From JASDSY01 sp041441465 (GTDB lineage: Bacteria; Muiribacteriota; UBA9980), in the NCBI GenBank assembly GCA_041441465.1, contig JASDSY010000040.1:62001-126000 (forward strand): 64,000 nucleotides of DNA, given 5' to 3'. Made by a program: the position numbers and the translations under genes. This document shows, in pieces, positions 1 to 9,327 of the stretch. The notes beneath the pieces were generated by a model that searched no databases, was not told where the DNA came from, and saw nothing but the letters and a program-made list of their open reading frames with translations. Position 1 is the first letter of the stretch. Each line of letters begins with the position of its first letter.

Positions 1-229
1 TCAAAATCGCTATTTAAGAAGACTTGATAATGAACCATTCGGCGGCACATGGCAGTATAATCCTGCTACCGGTACACATACCTGGCTTAATTTTGTAACT
101 TCATATACGGACGCGGTTTATTTTGTAAATCATATTTCTTATGTTGCAAATGGGACGGACGAAATTTATGATATCAGGAGTTCTACTGAATTTACAGGTC
201 TTAATGGTACGGTTTATACAAGCTGGTAA
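1..229 (+). CDS. Pseudopilin, C-terminal part only (cut by window edge)
   Basis: An open frame (codons begin at base 2) enters from the left edge and stops with TAA at 227-229, giving the last 75 residues of a protein. Near its end it reads EIYDIRSSTEF, which resembles VYDIRSTS at the end of the next gene, a clear pseudopilin. The two are therefore probably tandem paralogous minor or major pseudopilins of a type II secretion or type IV pilus-like machine. The N-terminal prepilin signal lies outside the window, so the assignment rests on the shared C-terminal motif and on position. Confidence 0.6.
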   Translation, partial: QNRYLRRLDNEPFGGTWQYNPATGTHTWLNFVTSYTDAVYFVNHISYVANGTDEIYDIRSSTEFTGLNGTVYTSW

Positions 230-273
230 AAAAATAAGATGTCAATTGTGTTAACAAATTGTTGTGGTAAAAA

Positions 274-693
274 ATGAGTAAAAAAATGTCTCCATATTTA
301 AATAATCGGAATAGTAAATTAGAAAAAGGCTTTTCCTTGCTTGAACTTGTTATGAGTATTTCACTTGCTACCATTTTTATAGGAACTGCTGCGTATTTTT
401 ATTCGGATGCTATAAATACAGCTAAAGGCTCTTCGTTAAAACAAACATTGATTGAAACAAGAAAGGCTATAGATTTATTTTATAAGGCTACCGGGCGCTA
501 TCCTAACACGTTTGATGAACTCACTTCCGGCGCTAACGGGGCGGTTTATCTGAGGAACAAGCCTTATGATCCGATATCACAGACATATGATTGGGTAATT
601 GTAATGGAAAGCGGTGAAACTAAACTTTCAACGCTGCCGCATACTGGAGTTTATGACATACGTTCGACCAGCCCCCTTTATTATTATTATTAA
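274..693 (+). CDS. Type II secretion / type IV pilus-like pseudopilin
   Basis: A 139-residue prepilin-like protein. Residues 1-19 form a basic leader ending in Gly19, followed by FSLLELVMSISLATIFIG: a class III signal cleaved by prepilin peptidase after Gly19, with Phe at +1 and the conserved Glu at +5. The hydrophobic helix (about 20-43) would pack in the pilus core. The rest is a short globular head with YPNTFDEL and YDPISQTYDW segments similar to GspG-type pseudopilins, ending in an odd four-Tyr tail. It sits 44 bp after the preceding pseudopilin and 81 bp before the assembly ATPase gene, so it probably belongs to the same machine. The Shine-Dalgarno sequence is weak. Which pseudopilin class it belongs to is not certain. 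Confidence 0.88.
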   Translation: MSKKMSPYLNNRNSKLEKGFSLLELVMSISLATIFIGTAAYFYSDAINTAKGSSLKQTLIETRKAIDLFYKATGRYPNTFDELTSGANGAVYLRNKPYDPISQTYDWVIVMESGETKLSTLPHTGVYDIRSTSPLYYYY

Positions 694-774
694 TTAGTTT
701 AAATTTTAGATGAATAAAAATTATTAAAAAACTTTAATTTGGGAACTTTTATTAATTTAGAAGGTAATTAATCG

Positions 775-2601
775 ATGAATGACGGAAAAATAACATTCCA
801 GCCCAAGAAGCTCGAAGAAATAATCGTAGCTATGGGTTTATTAAAAAAAGAGGATGCTGACGCGCTTACTAAGGAGTGTCAGAGCCTTCATAAATCGCTT
901 CTTGAAGTTATGCTTGAAAAAGGAATTGTCGATGAGGCTAATGCTTATAAGGCATTGGCGGCACAGCATAATTACGATTTTTTTGACTTGAAAAATTACG
1001 ATATAGTCTCGGAATTAAAGACTCTTTTACCCAAAAATCTAGTTAAAATGCAGAATTTGATACCTGTAAAACGCGAAGGCAGCCTATTGACGATTGCTAC
1101 TTTCGATCCGGCCAGTTTCTTTTCCGTACAGAGCATTAGAATGATAACTGGCCTTAACGTAAAACTGGTGGTATCGCAAAAGAGCGAAATATTAAGGATA
1201 AAAACTAACATACTGGAAAACCGCGAAACAGTCAAACAGCCCGAACAAACCGGCGGCAGTCTAGCCAGACGTTTTTTCGGGATAGGCTCAAAACCGGAAC
1301 CGGTGAAATCCAGTACGGTAAAAGCGGTTAATATAAGCGAAGTAATCGATGACATAAATGTCGAGTTCGTATCATCGCCGGATGAATCAGCCAATTTCGA
1401 GGATATATCCATTGAATCGAAAAAACAGCCGATTATAACATTTACCAATAAAATGATACTTGAAGCCGTTAAAAAGCAGGCATCGGATATACATATTGAA
1501 AAAAACGAGAATAATTGCCTTGTGCGGTTCAGAATCGACGGCGATCTTTATGATCAGTATTCCATTGAAAAAGAGGCTCACGACTCGGTAATTTCGCGTA
1601 TAAAGGTTATGTCCGGCCTTGATATTACTGAAAAGTCTCTGCCTCAGGACGGCAGTTTCAAGTTACGAATCGAAGGCTCGCAGGTTGACTTTCGTGTATC
1701 TATATTTCCAAGCGTATTCGGCCAGAACATAGTAATACGTGTCTTGAACAGGCGCGTTGTCCCGCTCGATGTTGCAAAACTTGGGTTTTCGAAGCAGGAA
1801 CTGGATCTTTACCAGAATAATATCTCAAGGCCTTATGGTATGATACTTGTCACCGGGCCGACAGGTTCAGGAAAGACGACAACTCTTTATTCATCTTTAT
1901 TAAGCGTCAACGACGGCAAAAAGAAAATCATTACAGTCGAGGACCCGGTAGAATTTCAGATCGAAGGCGTACATCAGACCCAGGTTTTCATAAATAAAAA
2001 CGATCCCTCGAAATCTTTGACATTCGCTCAGGGGTTGCGTTCAATATTGAGACAGGACCCTGACGTGATAATGATAGGTGAAATACGTGACGCAGAATCG
2101 GCTGAAATCGCAGTTAATGCTTCGATGACAGGGCATCTTGTGTTTTCCACCGTTCACGCTAACCATTCTGTTGAGGTAATTTCACGTATCAAATCGCTCG
2201 GCATAGACATTAATTTTTTTATGGACTCGGTAAATATGGTAATTGCGCAAAGGCTGGTAAGAAAAATTTGCCCCGCGTGCAGAATTTTAGTAGATGACTT
2301 GCAAAAAGAATTCGAATTGTATAAAATGAAACCTATAGATTTCGGCGGAGCTCGCATATATAAAGGTGCAGGATGCCAGGCTTGCGGGTATACTGGATAT
2401 GCAGGCCGCAGCGGCATATTCGAGATGTTCAACCTTAGTGATAATATTAAAGAAAATATTTCTCAGAATCAGTCAATATTTAAGATAAAAAAACTGGCTA
2501 TCAGCGAAGGCCTTGTGACATTAAGGGACTGCTGTATAGAAAAAGTTAAACTTGGTGAAACTACGATAGAAGAGCTTAAAAGTATATCGATGGAGGATTA
2601 G
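775..2601 (+). CDS. pilB: Type IV pilus / type II secretion assembly ATPase (PilB/GspE family)
   Basis: A 608-residue hexameric motor ATPase that powers pseudopilus or pilus polymerisation from the cytoplasmic face. Residues about 1-150 form the MshEN/GSPII_E N-terminal domain, followed by a charged linker. The motor contains Walker A GPTGSGKTT at 361-369, the Walker B-like DPDVIMIGE (428-436, catalytic Glu436), and the His box TGHLVFSTVHAN. Two CxxC pairs (C499/C502 and C534/C537) form the zinc-binding insertion typical of GspE and PilB. All catalytic elements are intact. An AAGG ribosome site precedes the ATG, and the next gene (pilM) starts 3 bases after the stop. I chose pilB over gspE because separate PilM, PilN and PilO-like genes follow rather than a fused GspL. 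No cognate platform protein is beside it; the only PilC/GspF in the window is at 29353. Confidence 0.93.
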   Translation: MNDGKITFQPKKLEEIIVAMGLLKKEDADALTKECQSLHKSLLEVMLEKGIVDEANAYKALAAQHNYDFFDLKNYDIVSELKTLLPKNLVKMQNLIPVKREGSLLTIATFDPASFFSVQSIRMITGLNVKLVVSQKSEILRIKTNILENRETVKQPEQTGGSLARRFFGIGSKPEPVKSSTVKAVNISEVIDDINVEFVSSPDESANFEDISIESKKQPIITFTNKMILEAVKKQASDIHIEKNENNCLVRFRIDGDLYDQYSIEKEAHDSVISRIKVMSGLDITEKSLPQDGSFKLRIEGSQVDFRVSIFPSVFGQNIVIRVLNRRVVPLDVAKLGFSKQELDLYQNNISRPYGMILVTGPTGSGKTTTLYSSLLSVNDGKKKIITVEDPVEFQIEGVHQTQVFINKNDPSKSLTFAQGLRSILRQDPDVIMIGEIRDAESAEIAVNASMTGHLVFSTVHANHSVEVISRIKSLGIDINFFMDSVNMVIAQRLVRKICPACRILVDDLQKEFELYKMKPIDFGGARIYKGAGCQACGYTGYAGRSGIFEMFNLSDNIKENISQNQSIFKIKKLAISEGLVTLRDCCIEKVKLGETTIEELKSISMED

Positions 2602-2604
2602 CCT

Positions 2605-3768
2605 TTGGGTATCGGCGGTTTTATAGATAGTATAAGCAGTTTATTTAAAGGAAATACCCAGCAGGAAAACGAATTTAAATCCGGCAATGTGCCTGAAAAT
2701 AATTCGAAAATTCTTGCCGCCGATTTTGGTTCCTCATCTTTTAAGCTGCTTAACGGATATAAAAAGAACGGTGAGATTAAAATAAGCGGATTAAATACCG
2801 TACCGTCTGACAGTGCAATGAGCAGGATATCTTATTTTGAAAATGTTTCGGCCGAAATCGAGGCATTTAAGACAAAAATTGAAATTCTGACGGCCAATTT
2901 TTCCGCAGAAGCTGATAATTTGATTGTTTCGCTGCCTGATAATTTTTCCTTTATAAATTTGATTTCATTAGATAAAGTTCCGTCGGAAGAGGCTTTTAAC
3001 GAAGTTATAAAATCTTGCCTTGAGCCTGACCTGCCGCATTCCTATAATTTATGGCAGGTGGCGAGCCAGGTTATAGATAAAACTGCAAAAAGCTGCAATG
3101 TAATTACACTTTCAACTTTGAAGAAAAATTACGATACTATAGTTAAAGTTATGAATTCAGTAATTGCGGAGCCGGATTATATTTCCGCGTCGGCATTTTT
3201 AGCGCATGAGGCGGTTTATCCGTACCTTGAAAAAAACGCCGAAAAGAACATCGCGGTAATCGGCCTGGGGAATGTTACTACGATGGTTTCGATATTCAAG
3301 GGACAGAACCTCAGGTTTATGCAGAATGTATATATCGGCGGCTATAATTTTACGCTCGATATAGCGAACAGTCATCATATTGCAACGCTCGAAGCTGAAT
3401 CGCTAAAGCGCAATGAGCTGTTTTTTCTACCTGAATATGCGCCGCAGCAGGAAAAAATACAGAATTTCACATTGATCAAGGCTTCATTTATGGAACTTAT
3501 GAGAGGAATTTTTTGCTTTTTTGAAAGTTATTTGAATAAATATTTTGAGCCGAAAATCGATGAGATTATTATATACGGCGGCGGCGCGAATTTTAAAAAT
3601 ATCGATGTTATGATGAACGGGCTTTTAAATATGCCGGTAAGGAAAAGTTCTTCGATTGTGAAGGCGGATTTTGTGAACGGCCAGCCGCTGGACGAAGACA
3701 GCGTTAATCTTTATTTGCCGTTAATTGGAGCGGTCCGTGGAGGCGTAAGCAATGAAGGTAAAGCTTAA
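2605..3768 (+). CDS. pilM: PilM-like actin-fold assembly protein, copy 1
   Basis: A 387-residue cytoplasmic protein of the PilM/FtsA-like actin fold. The phosphate-1 loop reads LAADFGSSSFKLL (about 37-49), and a late glycine-rich strand IIIYGGGANFKNID marks the second nucleotide-binding segment. PilM binds the PilN N-terminus and couples the ATPase to the inner-membrane platform. The start is TTG: a strong GGAGGA lies 7 bases upstream, inside the end of the ATPase gene. Its last codons overlap the next (PilN-like) gene by 17 bases, which implies translational coupling. A second, diverged PilM is encoded at 25470. Residues 1-30 are a non-conserved, polar N-terminal extension. Confidence 0.88.
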   Translation: MGIGGFIDSISSLFKGNTQQENEFKSGNVPENNSKILAADFGSSSFKLLNGYKKNGEIKISGLNTVPSDSAMSRISYFENVSAEIEAFKTKIEILTANFSAEADNLIVSLPDNFSFINLISLDKVPSEEAFNEVIKSCLEPDLPHSYNLWQVASQVIDKTAKSCNVITLSTLKKNYDTIVKVMNSVIAEPDYISASAFLAHEAVYPYLEKNAEKNIAVIGLGNVTTMVSIFKGQNLRFMQNVYIGGYNFTLDIANSHHIATLEAESLKRNELFFLPEYAPQQEKIQNFTLIKASFMELMRGIFCFFESYLNKYFEPKIDEIIIYGGGANFKNIDVMMNGLLNMPVRKSSSIVKADFVNGQPLDEDSVNLYLPLIGAVRGGVSNEGKA

Positions 3769-4366
3769 TATAAAAAGGGAAGAGAAACCGTTATCGAATA
3801 TAAACTGGAAAATGACGGCTGTATTCGGAGTAGTTTTCCTTTTTTCGATGTATTGGATAAAAGGGTCTTATAACAATGCATACGACAGCATTGAAAAGAT
3901 AAAAAAAATTGAAGGCCAAATTAAGATGTTTAAAGAAAATACATTGAAAACTGTCGCCATTCAAAAAAATTCAATTGACAAGCAGTATATTGACTCTGGC
4001 GCGCTGAATTCAATAAATGAAAAAATACGTTTGTTCGAAAAATTATCTTCGAGAAAAAATAAGTTATATGATTTTTTTAACGGCCTCGAGGCTAGCGTTA
4101 CAGGCGAGATATTTATAACGAAGTTAATACCTTCAGGCGATAAAAATTATTCATTAGAAGGTTCGAGTAATAATGCCGATAATATAACTAAATTCATAGA
4201 TAACTTAAAAAAGGTAAATTATTTCGATAAAATTGAGTTAAAACAAATTTCAGGTGACAATACTGGAGCGCAAAAAAATTTAAAATTTAAGGTTGCTTTT
4301 TCATATGAATGCGATTCGAATATTATAGTTGAAGATGTGCCGGCGCCCGCCGAAAATAAAAAATAA
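3752..4366 (+). CDS. PilN-like inner-membrane assembly protein, copy 1
   Basis: A 204-residue bitopic protein: a short basic cytoplasmic N-terminus (KVKLNIKREEKP), one membrane helix at about residues 21-36, a coiled-coil stretch (about 40-75), then a small alpha/beta periplasmic domain. This matches PilN, whose N-terminal tail docks into PilM and whose periplasmic domain pairs with PilO. Sequence conservation in this family is low, so the call rests on topology and gene order (PilM, this, PilO-like, PilP-like). The ATG lies within the end of pilM and has a GGAGG eight bases upstream. The tail (DVPAPAENKK) looks disordered. Confidence 0.75.
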   Translation: MKVKLNIKREEKPLSNINWKMTAVFGVVFLFSMYWIKGSYNNAYDSIEKIKKIEGQIKMFKENTLKTVAIQKNSIDKQYIDSGALNSINEKIRLFEKLSSRKNKLYDFFNGLEASVTGEIFITKLIPSGDKNYSLEGSSNNADNITKFIDNLKKVNYFDKIELKQISGDNTGAQKNLKFKVAFSYECDSNIIVEDVPAPAENKK

Positions 4367-4399
4367 TAATGCTTGATTAGTTATAAAAAGGTGATTTAT

Positions 4400-4975
4400 T
4401 TGCTGAATAAGGAAAAAATTTTAGAATTTATCCAGAAAAAAGGGATTCCCTTTTTAATGATTTTTTTTGTCATGACAGCCTTCTTTTATTATTGTTACGT
4501 AAAGGCTTATTACGGCATTAAGGTAAGCCGTGCCGAAAGCGAGCTTGAAACCATATCCAAGGAATCTTTAAAAGCTCAGGAAACTAAAATTATCGTTAAT
4601 AAATTCGAAGAAACCGGAAAATATAAAGAATTAACGGCAAAATTAAAAAATTTCGAGGATGAGATTAAAAATGTTTTGCCTAAGACTGACGAAGTAAGCA
4701 AAATTGCCGAGAGCCTTCAAAAATATGCAGCTGAATGCGATGTTGAAATAATCAACTTGAATATTTTAAATCCATCAGTTAAAGCTAATTTTGATTTTTG
4801 CCAGGTAAAAATTAATATTGAATGCAAAGGAACTTATAAAGCTTTTAAGAAGTTTTTATGGAGCATTGAAAATTGTGCAGGATTTATATTTATTGAAAAG
4901 CTTTTGTTTAAATCTTTGTTATCGGATGAAAAAATAAAATTTGCGCTTGCGCTCGAGAGTTTTGTCAGGAATTAA
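4400..4975 (+). CDS. PilO-like inner-membrane assembly protein, copy 1
   Basis: Predicted 191 residues: short cytoplasmic tail, membrane helix at about 16-33, coiled coil (about 40-85) and a ferredoxin-like periplasmic domain, the PilO plan. PilO forms heterodimers with PilN. I place the start at TTG 4400 because AAAAGGTG lies just upstream; the frame stays open back to a TTG at 4373 that has no ribosome site. Stretches such as VDIEIINLNIL-type strands around residues 105-165 are consistent with the fold, but primary conservation is weak, so the identification relies mainly on topology and neighbours. Confidence 0.7.
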   Translation: MLNKEKILEFIQKKGIPFLMIFFVMTAFFYYCYVKAYYGIKVSRAESELETISKESLKAQETKIIVNKFEETGKYKELTAKLKNFEDEIKNVLPKTDEVSKIAESLQKYAAECDVEIINLNILNPSVKANFDFCQVKINIECKGTYKAFKKFLWSIENCAGFIFIEKLLFKSLLSDEKIKFALALESFVRN

Positions 4976-4995
4976 ATTGAAAGTGAGGGGCGTTA

Positions 4996-5613
4996 ATGTT
5001 TCGAAATAAGCTTCTGCTGTTTGGTTTTGGCTTTTTTATATTTATGCTGTATATGCAGTATGGTTCTAAAATAAATGAAATAGCTAAATCGGCGTATGAG
5101 AAATTGCCCAAAAGTAATGTTCCTGTGAGCGCGCCGGCGAATTTTATAAACCAGTCAAGTAATATTCCGCCAGCGGCCGCCGTAACTCCAGGATTAAAAC
5201 TTTTCGATGAAAAGGATTACCAGGAAATAATCGGCCGTATTGGAGCTATCGATATGACGGCCCTTAAACAGCAAAAAACGATTAACGATTATAAAAACCA
5301 TACCATAAATATTTTTGTGCCTAAAATTACTTCATCGCATGAGGAAGATATGAAGTCCGCTCCTGAAAAACCGCAGACGATGTTTAATGTTATGATAAAT
5401 CTTGCCGATATTAGTTATGTGGGTTATTACGATACTCCTGCTGGAATGGCGGCAATTTTAAAATCAAAAGCTTCATCGGATATTAATGTTTTAAAAACCG
5501 GAGATACGCTGCCAAATTCAAATTTAAAGCTGAAATTTGCTAACGAACGTTTCGTAATACTTCAAAATCTGTCCGATCAGACAGATGTCCGCGTTTATCT
5601 GACGTCGAGGTGA
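4996..5613 (+). CDS. PilP/GspC-like periplasmic alignment protein, copy 1
   Basis: A 205-residue protein with an N-terminal membrane anchor (about 6-20), a Pro/Ala-rich linker and a C-terminal beta domain. The segment NLADISYVGYYDTPAGMAAI, followed by KTGDTLPNSNLKLKF and a final FVILQN strand, has the pattern of the GspC/PilP homology region, which links the inner-membrane complex to the outer-membrane secretin. Unlike PilP it has no lipobox. AGTGAGGGG precedes the ATG. It follows the PilO-like gene by 20 bases and precedes the HEAT gene by 7 bases, so it is in the same transcription unit. Confidence 0.68.
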   Translation: MFRNKLLLFGFGFFIFMLYMQYGSKINEIAKSAYEKLPKSNVPVSAPANFINQSSNIPPAAAVTPGLKLFDEKDYQEIIGRIGAIDMTALKQQKTINDYKNHTINIFVPKITSSHEEDMKSAPEKPQTMFNVMINLADISYVGYYDTPAGMAAILKSKASSDINVLKTGDTLPNSNLKLKFANERFVILQNLSDQTDVRVYLTSR

Positions 5614-5620
5614 ATTTAAA

Positions 5621-6985
5621 GTGAAACGGTTTTATGAGATCACGGAGTTACTGAAGTCAAATGATTATTATGTCAAAGAATACGCGCTGGACGCCATGAG
5701 AAAACATGGCGTTTTTTTGCCTTCGACTGTCGCAGTTATCTGCGAGTTTTTGAAAAACGAGAAGGACCTTGCTTTGCGTTCAGCGGCGATAAAACTTCTT
5801 ATCGAAAAGAAACAAAATTCAGCGCTCGATTTCTTTTTCGAGATGGTAAGCCGAGAAAACAGCGACGACGTAAAAATATTAATATACGAGGCTATCGAAA
5901 AACTTGCGCCTGATTATCTCGCCGAAAAGCTTAATTACGCATCCGGCTTACAGACGGCCGAATTTGAGAAAAAACGCGACCTGCTAATCGATAATTTAAT
6001 AAATAATTTTAAGGACGAACGGAATTTAAAGATACGTTCGAAAGTAATAAGAGCGCTTTCTAAAATATGCCAGAACGTAAAGAATTTGAAAATTGAACGA
6101 GAATTCATATTCGACCTTCTGACCGATCCGGACCCGCGAATCAGGGCAAATGCCTGTGAGATACCGGCTGATATTTACGACAATATTACCAAAGCTGAAT
6201 ATAAAAGACTGCTTTCGGACAGCGTTCCGCGGGTTATGGCTCAGGCCGGGATTTCTTTGTACAAGTCAGGTGAATTATGGATAATTGATCATTTTGAAAA
6301 ACTGCTTGCCGGCGAAACCAGCGGCGCTAAAATCGCCTCGCTTGTTTACGCATTAGGCTGCATGCCGAGCCGGCGTTCATTCGAGCTTTTGATCGACCAG
6401 ATAGGGAGCGCACATTCGAACGTAAGAAAGATCGCAGTGGAATCGCTCTCTAAAACTAATGATATCGGCGCTATAAAACCGCTGATCAACTTATATATGA
6501 ATGAATTTTCAGGGTGCCGCGAAAACCTTTCAAAAATAATAAATACCCTCAGGCATATAAGCTGCGACCAGGCGTCGCTGAATATAATATCAGAACTCGT
6601 TAAATGCCATGACGACAAAAGAAAAGTCGCCACGCTTGTAAAGCTGCTTTCGCATTTCGCCGATCAGGCGCTTGCCAATAATTTTATCAAATATTTGAGC
6701 GACGAAGACGCGCGCGTGCGTGCCAATACTATCGAAGCGCTTATGAATTTGAAAGAGCGCGGAATCGTCGATCACGAGTTTATGGCTAAAAATACTTTGT
6801 TACTGATATGCGACAAAAATTCGAGGGTAATGGCTAATGCCGCGCGCGCTCTATACGGCTGCGGTATCGTGAACGTAGCGTCAGTGCTTCGTGAAATGCT
6901 GGGATCGAACGTAATGTCGGTTCAGAAATCTGCGCAATATACCATTTCGAAAATGCCTCAGGAACTTTTCCCGATAGCGGGCTGA
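5621..6985 (+). CDS. HEAT-repeat protein at the end of pilus-like locus 1
   Basis: A 454-residue all-helical protein made almost wholly of HEAT-like repeats; no signal peptide or membrane helix is visible, so it is probably cytoplasmic. The C-terminal third carries DARVRANTIEAL, then NSRVMANAARAL, then MSVQKSAQYTI, a signature also found in the HEAT proteins at 32182 and 48883. The start is GTG with GAGG 10 bases upstream, 7 bases after the PilP-like gene, so it is co-transcribed with the pilus-like genes. HEAT solenoids are protein-binding scaffolds; a role as an adaptor for the assembly machine is inferred from position only. Confidence 0.85.
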   Translation: MKRFYEITELLKSNDYYVKEYALDAMRKHGVFLPSTVAVICEFLKNEKDLALRSAAIKLLIEKKQNSALDFFFEMVSRENSDDVKILIYEAIEKLAPDYLAEKLNYASGLQTAEFEKKRDLLIDNLINNFKDERNLKIRSKVIRALSKICQNVKNLKIEREFIFDLLTDPDPRIRANACEIPADIYDNITKAEYKRLLSDSVPRVMAQAGISLYKSGELWIIDHFEKLLAGETSGAKIASLVYALGCMPSRRSFELLIDQIGSAHSNVRKIAVESLSKTNDIGAIKPLINLYMNEFSGCRENLSKIINTLRHISCDQASLNIISELVKCHDDKRKVATLVKLLSHFADQALANNFIKYLSDEDARVRANTIEALMNLKERGIVDHEFMAKNTLLLICDKNSRVMANAARALYGCGIVNVASVLREMLGSNVMSVQKSAQYTISKMPQELFPIAG

Positions 6986-7142
6986 ATTGCCCTGAGCTGA
7001 TATTCATTTTTTTAGAATGCAAAATTTATGTAACCGAATATAATAATTACTATTATGATATCGCCGTCCAGCCGGAACATCCGTTTGGCGGCGAATTTAT
7101 TTTTGCCTGCGCGCCGGGAAGAATGATAATATTTTTATATTA

Positions 7143-8006
7143 TTAACCTTTTTCTTCCTTGCCTTTGAATATCAGGTAACCGGCTGTTAAAAACAGTGCG
7201 GAATATATAAGATTGGCCCACAGCAGGTCAAAAGCTATCGGTAATTCCAGTTTTTGCGGATTATTTATGAATTCCATGATTTTTTGGGATTTTATGACTT
7301 CGCATGTTTTAAGATACGCGTATTGATCGAAAAAATCAGCTATATAAAGCGGAATTATCTGGAATTTTCCGAAAAGCATTATCGTTCCGTCTATGGCTTT
7401 AAGCGCGAATGTTGAAAATATTGTGAATGCCATCGTGGTTTCAGCCGATCTGGCAAAAAGCGATATTAAAAAAACCAGAGCTATGTAGGAAAAATTTATA
7501 GTGAAATAAGCGCCGCATATTTTTGCCATGAGCGGATAGTCTATAGCGTTAAAGACCATGAGGCCGAACATTTTCTGGAACAAGATACCGATCAGGCCGC
7601 ATAAGGCTATATACACGAGCATATTGAACATGAAAAACAATATCGTAGTCATCATTTTGCTGAGATATATCGTGAGGCGTGTGTACGGCATAAGAAGCAT
7701 AAGTTTTATTGATTTGTTTTCAAATTCCTTTGAAATCAACTCGCCGACAAGCACGGTCTGGAAAAACCAGGCCGACCATGAAAAGAAGTTTAAAAGTATT
7801 ATTATTCCGCCCATAATTCCCGTGCCGAACTCTTTTTCGAACATCTGCTGCGTGAACCCTAAAAAGCCGTAAAGAAGCCCTTTTAAAATGAATATGCCCA
7901 GTATGGTAAGGACCATTAAAGGCAGGAAATTAATTCCAAAAACGCAAAAGTACGCTTTTTTTAATCTCATTATTTTAAAAAATTCATATTTTATAAGCCC
8001 GATCAT
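7143..8006 (-). CDS. ABC-2 type exporter, membrane subunit
   Basis: A 287-residue polytopic protein with about six membrane helices, organised like ABC-2 permeases of the gliding/copper/drug class: MIGLIKYEFFKIMRLKK start, a long first loop, then KSIKLMLLMPYTR after the second helix. It should form a dimer and export a substrate that cannot be read from sequence. The ATG has GGAAGTG upstream. The matching ATPase gene (8192-9247) lies 185 bp upstream on the same strand, a longer gap than usual for such pairs. The 157 bp between this gene's end and the convergent HEAT gene hold no clear terminator. Confidence 0.85.
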   Translation of the reverse strand: MIGLIKYEFFKIMRLKKAYFCVFGINFLPLMVLTILGIFILKGLLYGFLGFTQQMFEKEFGTGIMGGIIILLNFFSWSAWFFQTVLVGELISKEFENKSIKLMLLMPYTRLTIYLSKMMTTILFFMFNMLVYIALCGLIGILFQKMFGLMVFNAIDYPLMAKICGAYFTINFSYIALVFLISLFARSAETTMAFTIFSTFALKAIDGTIMLFGKFQIIPLYIADFFDQYAYLKTCEVIKSQKIMEFINNPQKLELPIAFDLLWANLIYSALFLTAGYLIFKGKEEKG

Positions 8007-8191
8007 TTTTTGCCACTTCCTTGAAAAATGCGAAAATATATTTTAATATTTTGAGATGATCCTGTCATTTGTCCTGAAATCAGAATAGTTGCTTTATAAT
8101 GCCGTTTTATCTATCAAACGTGATACTTGAAAGATTAAATATTTTTCAGGATTTAATTAAACAAACGCTTTCAAACGGTCAGCCTGGTGTT

Positions 8192-9247
8192 TTATTGTTT
8201 TGGACCGATGTCGTTATTATCTCCGTTAGCGGCGGAGTCTGTCACGTTAAGGAAAAATTCTTCGAGACTTTTTTTTACGCGAGTGAAGTTAAATACCTCG
8301 AAACCGTTTTCAATAATGCTTTTCAGTACCTTTGACGAATTTTTATCCTTTATTTTTAAAAATATCAAAGGCTCGTTGCCGCGTAAAATTTCTTCGGCGC
8401 CTGCGATATACGGGCTGGCACTCAGCCTGGCCAGGCATTCTTTTATGGCGTCTTGCCGTATTTCGAGCTCGTAAGTTTCGTATTCGGTCGCGAGAAGTTC
8501 TGAAACTCTGCCGCACGCTACGACTTCGCCCGATTGTATTATGACTACATGGTCGCAAACCTGCTCTATTTCATATAGAAGGTGCGACGATATTAAAACC
8601 GTGGTATCGTTATTTTGAGTCAAATTTTTCAGAAGCTCGCGCATTTCCGCCTGGCCTTTCGGGTCCATACCCGATGTCGGTTCATCAAGTATTATGATTT
8701 CTGGATTCATTAGAAGTATTTTGGCCACGTAAAGCTTCTGGCGCATGCCGGTTGAATACTGGCTGACCTTTTTGGATTTGTGTTCGTAAAGTCCGACTTT
8801 TTTTAAAGCCTCATTAATGCTTTCCGGCGTTATATGCGTGAAAATATGCGAGGTTATAAGGAGATTGTCGTAACCGCTCATATATTCGTAAAATACAGGC
8901 AGCTCTACAAGTGCGCCGGTGCTTTTCAGCGCTTCGTCATATTTATAAGCTGTATCGAATCCAAGAATGAAACATTTGCCGGCGTCTTTTTTTATCAGAT
9001 TGAGAATAACTTTAAGCGTTGTCGATTTGCCGGCTCCGTTCGGGCCTAAAAAACCCACGGCGGAACCGCGCGGTACGGTGAAACTCAAGTCTTTTAACAC
9101 TTCTTTTCTTTTATACCGGCCGCTTAAACGTGCAATGATTTCCAGAGGAAACTTCAGCAGCCTTTTAAATGAAAACGGCTCACCGAAACTTTTACGAAGG
9201 TTTTGAGTTTCTATGGCTGTTTCTCGTATTTCTGAATTATTATTCAT
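8192..9247 (-). CDS. ABC transporter ATP-binding protein (ABC-2 exporter)
   Basis: A 351-residue ATPase. Walker A GPNGAGKST is at 68-76, the signature YSTGMRQ at 164-170 (the STGMR variant usual in ABC-2 exporters), Walker B IIILDEP at 184-190, and the switch His at 222 in SSHLL. About 120 residues follow the core domain and resemble the C-terminal regulatory segment of CcmA/NodI-like ATPases. It pairs with the permease at 7143-8006. The insertion between strand 1 and Walker A (KRLLKFPLEIIARLSG) is slightly long for the family. Confidence 0.93.
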   Translation of the reverse strand: MNNNSEIRETAIETQNLRKSFGEPFSFKRLLKFPLEIIARLSGRYKRKEVLKDLSFTVPRGSAVGFLGPNGAGKSTTLKVILNLIKKDAGKCFILGFDTAYKYDEALKSTGALVELPVFYEYMSGYDNLLITSHIFTHITPESINEALKKVGLYEHKSKKVSQYSTGMRQKLYVAKILLMNPEIIILDEPTSGMDPKGQAEMRELLKNLTQNNDTTVLISSHLLYEIEQVCDHVVIIQSGEVVACGRVSELLATEYETYELEIRQDAIKECLARLSASPYIAGAEEILRGNEPLIFLKIKDKNSSKVLKSIIENGFEVFNFTRVKKSLEEFFLNVTDSAANGDNNDIGPKQ

Positions 9248-9327
9248 ATTTTCTCCAATATGCCATTGATTTAAGCATAGATAATTTGAGCGCGGCTTAT
9301 TTCCGAATGCCGATTTTTTGCGGTCGC

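Noticed and set aside
8099..8335. Plus-strand frame between the ABC permease and ATPase genes
   Set aside because: It overlaps the end of the ATPase gene in antisense and has no ribosome site or recognisable product.
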